A stretch of DNA of 17,006 bases, taken from contig CAYOEZ010000094.1 in assembly GCA_964402955.1 (NCBI GenBank), forward strand, positions 1 to 17,006, read 5' to 3'. A program made the position numbers and the translations under genes. Of the stretch, positions 7,502 to 14,109 are shown in pieces (position 1 is the first letter of the stretch; each line of letters starts with the position of its first letter). This DNA comes from CAYOEZ01 sp964402955. Lineage in GTDB: Bacteria; Chloroflexota; DTOL01; DAOUCN01. A model generated the notes under the pieces. That model made no database searches. It had not been told where the DNA came from and saw only the letters and a program-made list of their open reading frames with translations.

Positions 7502-8515
7502 TCAAGCAACCCTGCCGATGGCCATAGCGACTGAGCGCACTTCCCTCATCAGTTGCTCGAAGCGTTCCGGGCGCAACTGCTGCGGCCCATCGGACAGCGC
7601 TTTTTCGGGATGGGGGTGAACCTCGATCAGCAGCCCATCGGCGCCAACAGCGACAGCGGCGCGCGCCGCCGGCGCCACATATTCCCACGCGCCGGTGGCA
7701 TGGCTGGGGTCAACGATGACGGGCAAGTGCGACAGCTTCTTGAGGACGGGCACGGCGGTGATGTCGAGCGTGAAGCGCGTGGCCTTCTCGAAGGTGCGAA
7801 TGCCGCGCTCGCAGAGGATGATCTTCTCGTTACCCTGGGCGAGGATGTACTCGGCAGCCATCAATAGTTCTTCAAGGGTGGCCGACATGCCGCGCTTGAG
7901 GATGATAGGGTGTTGCGTGCGTCCGACCTCTTGCAGGAGGGCGAAGTTGCTCATGCTGCGGGCGCCGATCTGCAGCACGCTGGCATACTGGCAGACGATT
8001 GCGACGTCGGAAGGTGAGATGACTTCGGTGGCGACCGGCATTCCAACCTCCTGCCCAACTTCGGCCAGCAACTCGAGTCCCGGGACGCCTAATCCCTGAA
8101 AGCTGTAGGGTGACGAGCGCGGCTTGAAGGCGCCGCCGCGCAGGATGTGTGCGCCGCACGACTTGACGGCCCAGGCTGTCTCGAGCAACTGCTCCTTGCT
8201 CTCCACGGCGCAGGGGCCGGCGATGGTCACAACCATCGATCCGCCAATGTTAACGCCGCCGACGGTGACGACCGTGTCCTGGGGGTGGAAGTCACGGTTA
8301 GCGAGCTTGAAGGGGGCCAGTATGGGAATGACCTTTTCCACCCCCTGGAGCAAACTCAGAGGATGGTCCTGTAAGGGACGATCGTTGCCCAGGACGCCAA
8401 TGATAGTTCGTTCCTCACCGCGTGATAGATGCACGCCATAGCCCAGTTCGCGCACAGCCTGGATGGCGCCATCAATTTCTGTTTCTGTCGCATCCTTCTT
8501 CATGACGAGAATCAT
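7502..8515 (-). CDS. aroF: 3-deoxy-7-phosphoheptulonate synthase (DAHP synthase, type I-beta, regulated form)
   Basis: Condenses PEP and erythrose-4-phosphate, the entry step of the pathway. The 337 residues match the Thermotoga maritima-type enzyme with an N-terminal ferredoxin-like domain (about 1-70), which in that family binds Tyr/Phe for feedback inhibition. The barrel motifs are IAGPCAVES (98-106), LRGGAFKPRSSPYSFQG (125-141), LQIGARSMSN (181-190), ILKRGMSAT (205-213), LCERGIRTFE (234-243), VDPSHATG (268-275) and IEVHPHPEKALSDG (297-310). Cys102, His272, Glu298 and Asp309 fit the four metal ligands. The start at 8515 has GGGGAGG 8 nt upstream; the frame is open 13 codons further but without family similarity. 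The symbol follows common usage (aroF/aroG); the family assignment is firm. Confidence 0.95.
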   Translation of the reverse strand: MILVMKKDATETEIDGAIQAVRELGYGVHLSRGEERTIIGVLGNDRPLQDHPLSLLQGVEKVIPILAPFKLANRDFHPQDTVVTVGGVNIGGSMVVTIAGPCAVESKEQLLETAWAVKSCGAHILRGGAFKPRSSPYSFQGLGVPGLELLAEVGQEVGMPVATEVISPSDVAIVCQYASVLQIGARSMSNFALLQEVGRTQHPIILKRGMSATLEELLMAAEYILAQGNEKIILCERGIRTFEKATRFTLDITAVPVLKKLSHLPVIVDPSHATGAWEYVAPAARAAVAVGADGLLIEVHPHPEKALSDGPQQLRPERFEQLMREVRSVAMAIGRVA

Positions 8516-8612
8516 CCTACGAACCTCCCCTTTGCGGTGCTTGAAACCTGTCAACGCGGTGAGTGGGAATGCCGCCAGTGATGCTCTTGCTCCCGCTGCT
8601 GCTCAGGGTTTT

Positions 8613-8632
8613 GTCGGGCGTCCCTGCCCGAC
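8613..8632 (+). repeat. REP-like hairpin, copy E (diverged, no GTAG foot)
   Basis: A 7-bp stem GTCGGGC/GCCCGAC enclosing G-TCC-C-T, matching the family layout of closing pair, TCC triloop and bulged T. The 5' flank is TTTT rather than GTAG. It lies in the 151-nt gap between aroH and the DAHP synthase gene, which otherwise holds only the DAHP synthase ribosome binding site. Confidence 0.6.
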
Positions 8633-8666
8633 AGGAAGCGCTTCGCCGTGCAGAGACATTTCGATG

Positions 8667-9029
8667 CTACGAATCTTCCTTTGCCGCCCAATCGGGACGG
8701 AGCGCAATTGCGCCGCCCTGATAGATGTGGCGGACGGAGCTATTAACATCGGCGTGGATCATGACGCGCACAGCCATAGGCAGGGCTCCCGGAACCGGGA
8801 TTTCCTGGCAGGACATCATGGGCACGTCGGTCCAACCGAGGGCGCGCGCTGCGGCGGCCGGGAAGGCCGTGTTCAGGTCTGGTGTCAGGCTGAAGAGCGC
8901 GCTGATGATCTGGCCGGCCGACAGGTTGTTGGCGGTCATGATTTCCTGGAGCATGGTCTGTGTGGCCGCCTCGATGTCGTCCGCTGTGTTGCTGCGGACG
9001 GTCGCTGCGCCGCGGATGGCTTTGAGCAT
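8667..9029 (-). CDS. aroH: Chorismate mutase, AroH class
   Basis: Rearranges chorismate to prephenate, the branch point to Phe and Tyr. It is a small (120 aa) trimeric alpha/beta-barrel type mutase as in Bacillus subtilis, not the helical AroQ-type mutase. Recognisable blocks are AIRGAATVRSNT (4-15, Arg6), SLTPDLNTAFPAAAAR (47-62), VPMMSCQEIPVPGALPMAVRVM (Cys74, Glu76, Arg88) and HIYQGGAIALRPD (Tyr103), which line up with the known active-site Arg7, Cys75, Glu78, Arg90 and Tyr108 apart from a one-residue shift near Glu. The ATG is preceded by GGGAGGTCAC. It is the first structural gene after the Phe/Tyr attenuator, so the branch-point mutase is the most promoter-proximal enzyme of the operon. 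Confidence 0.95.
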   Translation of the reverse strand: MLKAIRGAATVRSNTADDIEAATQTMLQEIMTANNLSAGQIISALFSLTPDLNTAFPAAAARALGWTDVPMMSCQEIPVPGALPMAVRVMIHADVNSSVRHIYQGGAIALRPDWAAKEDS

Positions 9030-9088
9030 GTGACCTCCCTGGTGGATGTTGTGTGATCCACTCTCACCCCGGGCCTCCTAACTGAGTC

Positions 9089-9112
9089 GTCAGGCAAGGA
9101 TGCCTGACCTAC
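9089..9112 (-). repeat. REP-like hairpin, copy D
   Basis: On the minus strand: GTAG, then a 20-nt hairpin with stem GTCAGGC/GCCTGAC around A-TCC-T-T. It sits between the attenuator terminator and aroH, so read-through transcripts carry it about 60 nt before the aroH start. A short outer repeat, AGTCG (9085-9089)/CGACT (9112-9116), overlaps its ends. Confidence 0.8.
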
Positions 9113-9147
9113 GACTGGCAGTGAGACGGGGACTGTGAACAGAATAC

Positions 9148-9186
9148 AAAAAGCCCCGGGCCGCTTAACTCTGCGTGCCCAGGGCT
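9148..9186 (-). terminator. Intrinsic terminator of the aro leader (attenuator)
   Basis: On the minus strand AGCCCTGGGC (9186-9177) pairs with GCCCGGGGCT (9161-9152) over 10 bp with one G-U pair. CGC/GCG inside can extend it by 3 bp past a bulged A. UUUUU follows at once (9152-9148). Its 5' arm overlaps the antiterminator partner 9170-9181, so the two structures exclude each other. Confidence 0.9.
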
Positions 9187-9249
9187 GGTTTCCGTTACGT
9201 GGAGTATCGCTACCCCTAATCGGAAGGCGCAGGCCGATGGGCACGCAGA
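9170..9249 (-). promoter_or_regulatory. Antiterminator pairing of the Phe/Tyr attenuator
   Basis: A 12-bp perfect inverted repeat: 9238-9249, within the leader peptide codons just after the Tyr run, pairs with 9170-9181, which includes the first half of the terminator stem. If a ribosome stalls early in the Phe/Tyr codons, the 9238-9249 segment is free and can capture the terminator arm, allowing read-through into aroH. If the ribosome continues, it covers that segment and the terminator forms. The pairing is seen in the sequence; the mechanism is inferred from other amino-acid leaders. Confidence 0.85.
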
Positions 9250-9302
9250 CGGTAGTAGTAATAAAAGAAGAAGGACCCCTTCAACACGTTGCTCTGCCTC
9301 AT
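9216..9302 (-). CDS. Leader peptide with Phe3-Tyr4 regulatory codons
   Basis: A 28-codon reading frame (ATG at 9302, TAG at 9216-9218), about 40 nt after the predicted transcription start. It encodes seven consecutive aromatic residues, FFFYYYY (residues 11-17, codons TTC TTC TTT TAT TAC TAC TAC). The product has no expected function beyond its translation: ribosome stalling for lack of charged tRNA-Phe or tRNA-Tyr would signal starvation. The segment after the Tyr codons (CTG CGT GCC CA) forms one arm of the antiterminator. A GAGAG lies 6 nt before the ATG and an AAGGA further up, so initiation is probably moderate. I have not seen this leader described, and I give it no gene symbol. Confidence 0.88.
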   Translation of the reverse strand: MRQSNVLKGSFFFYYYYRLRAHRPAPSD

Positions 9303-9348
9303 CGTTGCTCTCGCAATCCTTATAGACTCTTTGTTTTGGCGCGCCTGT

Positions 9349-9378
9349 AGTATAGCACGGTTGGGGGGCGAATGTCAA
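9349..9378 (-). promoter_or_regulatory. Main promoter of the aro operon
   Basis: A perfect -35 TTGACA (9378-9373), an 18-bp spacer and -10 TATACT (9354-9349), with TGC just before the -10 (extended -10). The start site would be near 9342, giving a leader RNA of about 190 nt up to the attenuator terminator and about 310 nt up to the aroH ATG. It is the only clear promoter I see for the eight-gene operon. Confidence 0.85.
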
Positions 9379-9427
9379 CAGGTTTTTGCGCCGAAAATGG
9401 TTCACTTTTGGGGTAAGGCGGCCAGTT

Positions 9428-9451
9428 GTAGGTCGACTTTCCATAGTCGAC
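9428..9451 (+). repeat. REP-like hairpin, copy B
   Basis: GTAG (9428-9431), then a 20-nt hairpin with stem GTCGACT/AGTCGAC around T-TCC-A-T. It differs from copy A by one G-C to A-T base-pair swap. It faces copy C across 37 nt in the gap between the sugar-transport operon and the aro promoter. Confidence 0.85.
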
Positions 9452-9488
9452 ACCTGGTTCGAGCGCAGGCAGACCAGCAACCCGAGAC

Positions 9489-9508
9489 GTCGGGTATGGA
9501 AACCCGAC
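9489..9508 (-). repeat. REP-like hairpin, copy C (inverted partner of B)
   Basis: On the minus strand a 20-nt hairpin with stem GTCGGGT/ACCCGAC around T-TCC-A-T. Its 5' flank is TGAT instead of GTAG. It is in inverted orientation to copy B, the usual arrangement of paired REP units. Confidence 0.8.
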
Positions 9509-9565
9509 ATCAACCACGTTAACGAGACAACTGTGAGCAGTTACTTTACGCCAGGGGGAAACGAA

Positions 9566-9598
9566 CGTCCCCTCTCCGTAGCGGCTGGAGAGGGGACG
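9566..9598 (-). terminator. Terminator-like hairpin after the sugar-transport operon
   Basis: A perfect 12-bp stem CGTCCCCTCTCC/GGAGAGGGGACG with a 9-nt loop, 88 bp after the stop of the last gene. On the minus strand TTCGTTTCCCCC follows, a poor U-tract, so termination may be partial or the hairpin may be a dispersed repeat related to the one in aroE (shared CCCTCTCC core). The rest of 9599-9686 shows no gene or strong structure. Confidence 0.55.
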
Positions 9599-9686
9599 AG
9601 AGCGGCGTAGTGGCTGGCGTGCTACGGTTTGGGTGTGGTGGCCGGAGCAACGCCTGCTGGCGGTTGGGCCGTTGGGAGCAGTTGAC

Positions 9687-11138
9687 CTATCTGTGGCCTG
9701 CCGTTTCGGGATCCATCACAGCAATCCCGCCCAACTTGACACCCTGGCGCATCAGCTCAGCGCGTAGAGCGTCTACATCAAGCTGTCGCGGCGTTGTGTC
9801 ATGCCGCACAGCCAGCGCGGCGGCGGCGCCGGCGGCTTGACCGGTCGCCAGGCAGGGGCCTTTGACACGGTACGAGGCGTGAGCTTCGTGTGTGCCGGAA
9901 ATGCAGCGTCCTGCTACCAGCAACTGCTCGATCTTCTGCGGTACAAGACAGCGGTAGGGGATGTCATATGCCCCCTTGAGCTTGATCCCTGTTTGCTCCA
10001 GGTTGTCGAGGTTGTGGATATCAATACCAAACGATGACTTGGCGATGGCGTCGGGGAAGCTGCGCCCGGCGATACAATCGTCACCGGTCAGCACGTACTC
10101 GCCCAAGACGCGCCGTGTCTCGCGCACGCCGATCTGGCAGGCCGTCTCGATCAGATAGGCGTTACGGAATTCGGGGACGTGGGCGCGCAGGAAGTCGACG
10201 GCAGCCTGAACCTGGCGACGCGCGTCAATCTCGGCGCGCGTTAGCTCGCGCACATTCGTTCCGTCCACGCTGCGCACGTGCACATACTGCACAAGTACCT
10301 CGTCTAGATTTGGTGTGTGCAGTGTCCACGGCCGCTTGAAGGGCAGGCGATAGTGATGCCCATGATCCGCGATGGCCTGCTCGATCTTCTCACACAGCTC
10401 TGTGCCGTTTGTCTGCACCCAGCTTAGCCCGCCCAGGCGGAACATCAGGGTCAGCGGCTGCATCTGCCCATCCTGGTCGCGCCCCTTGGCAAATGCTGCG
10501 CCGGCGCGCGCCGCGACGTCCCCGTCTCCGGTGCAGTCAACCACAACCTTAGCTGCCACCGCGTAGCGCCCCGACTTGGTCTCAATCACCGCACCGCGCA
10601 GGCGGTCGCCGTCCATGATCGCAGCCACAGCAAGCGAATGATACAGCACATCGCTGCCGCTCTCCAGCACCATGGCTTCGCTCACATGTTTGAACTGCTC
10701 CGGGTCATAGTTGATCTTCCAGTGCGGCGCACCCCACGCCTTGCGCTCGGCTAACCGTCCGATGATTTCCTTGTTGAGCCCATCGTTAAGAAAGCAGTCA
10801 AAGTGCGGTATGACCAGACCGCCGGTCGCCATGCCGCCAAGGAATCCGTAGCGTTCCAAAAGGAGCGTGCGCGCACCAGTTCGTGCGGCTGCCGTGGCTG
10901 CGCCGATGCCGGCCGGGCCGCCGCCGCAGACCAGGACATCAACGTCACCCATGACAGGCAGATCGCGCTGGGCTTCGCGCACAGAGCGCACGCTTGAGAT
11001 GCTTGTGCTTTGGAGTGGACGAATCACACCTGATCCGCCCGGGCCTGATGTCCCACCATTTGACGCGGTCAGCATCAGGCCGGCTGCGGTCGGTTCGATT
11101 TGGGGCTCGTGTGTATCTGCATAGTGGATAGTCAGCAT
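9687..11138 (-). CDS. FAD-dependent oxidoreductase (FAD_oxidored family)
   Basis: A 483-residue flavoprotein of unknown substrate. The dinucleotide-binding motif is VDVLVCGGGPAGIGAA (66-81), with the ribose-binding acid at Glu95 and YGFLGGMATGG (97-107). CTGDGDVAARAGA (202-214) and the C-terminal GRCISGTHEAHASYRVKGPCLATGQAAGAAAAL (410-442) are characteristic of this family, whose members often sit beside sugar transporters. About 65 residues precede the FAD motif, including a Gly/Ser-rich stretch (27-37), longer than I would expect. Still, the ATG has AAGGAG 8 nt upstream and no better start is evident. It follows the second permease by 43 nt, so it is probably co-transcribed and may oxidise the imported sugar, polyol or derivative. 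No signal peptide is seen, so it should act in the cytoplasm. Confidence 0.85.
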   Translation of the reverse strand: MLTIHYADTHEPQIEPTAAGLMLTASNGGTSGPGGSGVIRPLQSTSISSVRSVREAQRDLPVMGDVDVLVCGGGPAGIGAATAAARTGARTLLLERYGFLGGMATGGLVIPHFDCFLNDGLNKEIIGRLAERKAWGAPHWKINYDPEQFKHVSEAMVLESGSDVLYHSLAVAAIMDGDRLRGAVIETKSGRYAVAAKVVVDCTGDGDVAARAGAAFAKGRDQDGQMQPLTLMFRLGGLSWVQTNGTELCEKIEQAIADHGHHYRLPFKRPWTLHTPNLDEVLVQYVHVRSVDGTNVRELTRAEIDARRQVQAAVDFLRAHVPEFRNAYLIETACQIGVRETRRVLGEYVLTGDDCIAGRSFPDAIAKSSFGIDIHNLDNLEQTGIKLKGAYDIPYRCLVPQKIEQLLVAGRCISGTHEAHASYRVKGPCLATGQAAGAAAALAVRHDTTPRQLDVDALRAELMRQGVKLGGIAVMDPETAGHR

Positions 11139-11181
11139 CTGTGCTACTCCTTGTAAGATTGTGATGCATGTGCCGTGCTCT

Positions 11182-12039
11182 CTACATCTTGACTGCGCCG
11201 CTGGTGATACCGGCGATGAAGTAGCGCATGGCGAAGATGAACAGTATCAGGATTGGGATGGTGGCAATGGTGTACGCAGCCAACATGGGTCCATACTGCA
11301 GCTCGCCGGTGAAGTTGACAAATTGCTGCAAGGCCACGCTGACGACCTGCTTCTTGTTTTCGGTGATGGAGATCAGCGGCCAGATGTAGTCGTTGTAGGC
11401 CGCCACGCCGTGCCAGATGGCCACGGTGCCCAGGATCGGTTTGGAGAGCGGGACGGCGATGCGGGCGAAGATGGTCAGCTCAGATGCACCGTCCATGCGT
11501 GCCGAATCGAAGATGTCCTGCGGCAGGCCGGCGAAGAAGGTGCGCGTCATCATCACCGCCAGTACCTGTCCGTGCGCCGTCCAGGGCAGAATCAGCGCCC
11601 ATACTGAATTGATCAGCCCCATCTGGCGGATAAGCACGAAGGTGGGGATGAGCGTCAAGATGGCAGGCACCATGATCAGCGAAATGATCATGGTATAAAA
11701 GACCTCTTTACCTGGAAATTCCAGCCGTGCAAAGGAATAGCCGGCCAACGAGGCGATGGTCATGACCAGCACGACCGAGATGACGTCGGGTACCAGGGTG
11801 TTGATGATGTAGCGGTAGATCAGGCGCGCGCCGTTGGTGAAGTTCTCGACCTGCCAGGGCTGCGGCAGTGCCCAGAACTGTGTGTAGATCTGTGCGTTGC
11901 TCTTGAAGGACATGAGCAACATCATGAATATGGGCACGAACATGAAGAAGGCAAGGGCCAGCAGCAGAAAATGGATGATTCTCTGTTCCATTGCTCGTTG
12001 TGGCGGCACGCGCCGGCGTACCAGGGCAGCATTATTCAT
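11182..12039 (-). CDS. Carbohydrate ABC transporter permease, MalG type
   Basis: An inner-membrane subunit of a CUT1-type sugar importer, 285 residues. About six membrane segments: 22-44, 83-103, 114-136, 144-166, 203-221 and 253-275. The cytoplasmic EAA loop DSARMDGASELTIFARIAVPLSKP (178-201) docks the ATPase. I place the start at the ATG at 12039, which has GGAG 8 nt upstream and follows the previous stop by 25 nt; the frame is open 18 codons further, overlapping the upstream gene. It pairs with the propeller-fused permease immediately upstream. No ATPase gene is in the window, so a shared one elsewhere is probable. Confidence 0.93.
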   Translation of the reverse strand: MNNAALVRRRVPPQRAMEQRIIHFLLLALAFFMFVPIFMMLLMSFKSNAQIYTQFWALPQPWQVENFTNGARLIYRYIINTLVPDVISVVLVMTIASLAGYSFARLEFPGKEVFYTMIISLIMVPAILTLIPTFVLIRQMGLINSVWALILPWTAHGQVLAVMMTRTFFAGLPQDIFDSARMDGASELTIFARIAVPLSKPILGTVAIWHGVAAYNDYIWPLISITENKKQVVSVALQQFVNFTGELQYGPMLAAYTIATIPILILFIFAMRYFIAGITSGAVKM

Positions 12040-12064
12040 AAGTCCATCTCCCCTTGTGCTCTGA

Positions 12065-14020
12065 TCATGCCTGCCTGGGCTGGCGCCGGCCAATCAGCGT
12101 AAAGAACAGGATCACGACGAAGAGCATCATGGCGATGGCTGAGGCATAGCCGAAATCGCCGAAGCGGAAGGCCGCATAATACATTTCGAGCGCAGGCACA
12201 TAGGTCGCGCTGGCCGGCCCGCCGCCGGTGAGAACAAGAATGTCCTGGAAGCCCTGCATGCGCCCAATGTAGGCCAGGAGCACCATGAGCCCAATCTTGG
12301 GGGCGATCTGCGGGATGTCGATGTAGCGGATGCGCAGCGCGCCGGTGGCGCCGTCGATCTTGGCGGCGTCAATCGTCTCATCCGGTATCTCCATCAGTGC
12401 AGCATAGTATATGAGAAAGGCGATCGTGCCGACCCAGGGGAAGCCCATGAAGACGATGGCGCCTAGCGCTGTCTGTGCCGAGCCCAGCCAGGGACGCGCC
12501 CACTCGGCCAGGCCGAACAGGTTCAGTGTTTGGTTGATCAGCCCGATCTCCGGGTTGTAGATCATGCGCCAGAGGAGTGTTTCCACCATGGCCGGAACGA
12601 CCATGGGCAGGACGTAGAGGATGCGGTAGCCGTAACGGGCCTGTTCATGGCGCAGATGGAAGACTAGCTCTGCCGCCACCAGCGGCATGATTGTTACCTT
12701 GAGCATGGCGGCAATGAGCAAGATCACCAGGTTGGCCAGGCCCACCCACAGGTAGCTGTCGGAAAAGGCCTTGCGGAAGTTTTCCAGCCCGATGTATTCG
12801 GTGGAAAGGCCGGGCGACCACTTGGTGAAGGCGTGGAACACGGCGGAAAAAGCCGGATAATAGCTAAATACGATCAATAGCGTCAGCGACGGGATGATGA
12901 GGAAATAGGCGACGCGATGCTGCCACACGGTGCGCACCAGACGATGCCATCCCTGGGTGCGACGGCGTCCGGCGGCGGTGGCGCGCAACAGGTACAGCGT
13001 GGCGGCGATGACGGCGGCCAATGCGAGGACGGCGCCGATCAGTGTGAGCTGGCGCGTGCGCTGGGTACTCGCCTGCGTCTGTTGGGCACTAGTCAGGTTG
13101 AGAATGCCTGCCGTGCCGTCGCCGCAGCCAACGCTGAGGCGCTGGCCGTTGGCCGAGATGGAGACGGCGCTGAGCGATGCGCACACTGTCTGCTGCAGCA
13201 AAATCTGGCCGGTTGGGTCAATCACGTACAGTTGGCCGTCATCGCTTGCCAGGGCGATGTGGCTGCCGGTTGTGTCCATGGCGATGGCGCGCAAGGTCCG
13301 GGCGGCGATGGCCTTTTGCACGGAGACGGCGCCGCGTGCATCGAGGATGTACACCAGTCCGGCTTCGTTGCCGGCGACGATCAGTTCCCCATTCTGCGAG
13401 ACGGCGATGCTGCGCACCGCGGTGTCAGACTGCACGGTCCACTGCTCGTTGCCCTGGTCGTCCCACAGCGAAACGATGCCGCGCCGTGTGCCGCTGACCA
13501 GGGCGTGGCCGCCGCCGGCGTAGGCGAGCGCGTAGACACGGTCTGAGGCGACCTGCTGCCAGAGCGGGCTGCCCTTGTTGTCAAAGGCCTGAATCGCCCC
13601 GTCCCAGGTGCCGGCGGCGACGCGGCTGCCGTCGGCGGTGACGGCGACGCTGACACCTGAGCCGTTGATTGGCGCGTCCCACACGGTCTTGGCTGCCACA
13701 TCGAGCAGGAACAACTGCTGGTTGTCCGAGACGACGGCGATGCGCGAGCCATCGCCGGTCATGGCAACGGCGCTGACGGCGTTGGGCGCCTGCCATCGCG
13801 CGACCGTCTCGCCGCTTGGCTTGGTGATCCATACCTCGCCGCTGCGCGAGCCGTAAACGATCATGCTGCCGTCGGCGGACATGGCCGTGCTGGCGACGCG
13901 GTCGGCCATCTTCGCTTGCCAGGCGAACGGTCCCTCATCGGCAGCGGCCCTGCGGTAGGGCGGGGCCAACGCCAACAGGATGGCGAAAACTAGAATCAGT
14001 CGCTGCCAGTGCTTCTGCAT
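12065..14020 (-). CDS. Fusion of secreted seven-bladed beta-propeller and MalF-type ABC permease
   Basis: A 651-residue protein; MalF/UgpA-type permeases of this class are normally about 300. Residues 1-28 look like a signal peptide ending AAA-DE. Residues 38-312 contain seven repeats of about 40 residues with a WD40/PQQ-like pattern (AMSADGS-IVYGSRSGEVWI; AVTADGSRVAAGTWDGAIQAFD; AMDTTGSHIALASDDGQLYVID), predicted to be a propeller outside the cytoplasm. A membrane helix (325-346) and a basic cytoplasmic stretch GRRRTQGWHR (351-360) lead into the permease (370-645), with EAA loop IDAAKIDGATGALRIRYIDIP (550-570). The topology is consistent: propeller out, connecting helix inward, permease starting inside. 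GGGAG lies 8 nt before the ATG. The propeller may bind substrate, the lipoprotein or the cell envelope; its ligand is unknown. The frame is open throughout, so this is not a frameshift artefact. Confidence 0.92.
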   Translation of the reverse strand: MQKHWQRLILVFAILLALAPPYRRAAADEGPFAWQAKMADRVASTAMSADGSMIVYGSRSGEVWITKPSGETVARWQAPNAVSAVAMTGDGSRIAVVSDNQQLFLLDVAAKTVWDAPINGSGVSVAVTADGSRVAAGTWDGAIQAFDNKGSPLWQQVASDRVYALAYAGGGHALVSGTRRGIVSLWDDQGNEQWTVQSDTAVRSIAVSQNGELIVAGNEAGLVYILDARGAVSVQKAIAARTLRAIAMDTTGSHIALASDDGQLYVIDPTGQILLQQTVCASLSAVSISANGQRLSVGCGDGTAGILNLTSAQQTQASTQRTRQLTLIGAVLALAAVIAATLYLLRATAAGRRRTQGWHRLVRTVWQHRVAYFLIIPSLTLLIVFSYYPAFSAVFHAFTKWSPGLSTEYIGLENFRKAFSDSYLWVGLANLVILLIAAMLKVTIMPLVAAELVFHLRHEQARYGYRILYVLPMVVPAMVETLLWRMIYNPEIGLINQTLNLFGLAEWARPWLGSAQTALGAIVFMGFPWVGTIAFLIYYAALMEIPDETIDAAKIDGATGALRIRYIDIPQIAPKIGLMVLLAYIGRMQGFQDILVLTGGGPASATYVPALEMYYAAFRFGDFGYASAIAMMLFVVILFFTLIGRRQPRQA

Positions 14021-14052
14021 GCTTGCTGCTCCCGAATGCCAGGTGAGCGGAG

Positions 14053-14103
14053 CAACGGGTGCATAACGCCGGAGACGGACATTCCATTGCTATGCACCCG
14101 TTG
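14053..14103 (-). repeat. 13-bp perfect inverted repeat between binding-protein and permease genes
   Basis: CAACGGGTGCATA (14053-14065) and its exact complement TATGCACCCGTTG (14091-14103), with a 25-nt loop, begin 6 nt after the binding-protein stop. No U-tract follows on the minus strand, so it is more likely an mRNA-stabilising or partial-termination structure than a full terminator. That would allow more binding protein than permease to be made, as in many ABC operons. Confidence 0.75.
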
Positions 14104-14109
14104 TGTGTC

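Noticed and set aside
9030..9348. A T-box riboswitch as the regulator of the aro operon.
   Set aside because: I find no T-box-like TGGNACCGCG sequence in the leader, whereas the leader peptide and alternative stems fully account for the region.
6611..9508. The ANGGAN loops of the 20-nt hairpins as CsrA/RsmA binding sites.
   Set aside because: The plus-strand reading matches the CsrA motif, but most copies lie in minus-strand transcripts, where the loop reads TCC. Only copy E would expose GGA in the transcribed strand. Coincidence is more likely.
9109..9513. A 134-codon minus-strand frame over the aro leader containing seven Leu in a row.
   Set aside because: It is the same DNA as the Phe/Tyr codon run read one frame off. 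It starts upstream of the promoter, has no ribosome binding site, and ends inside the terminator and leader region. The 28-codon frame explains the sequence better.
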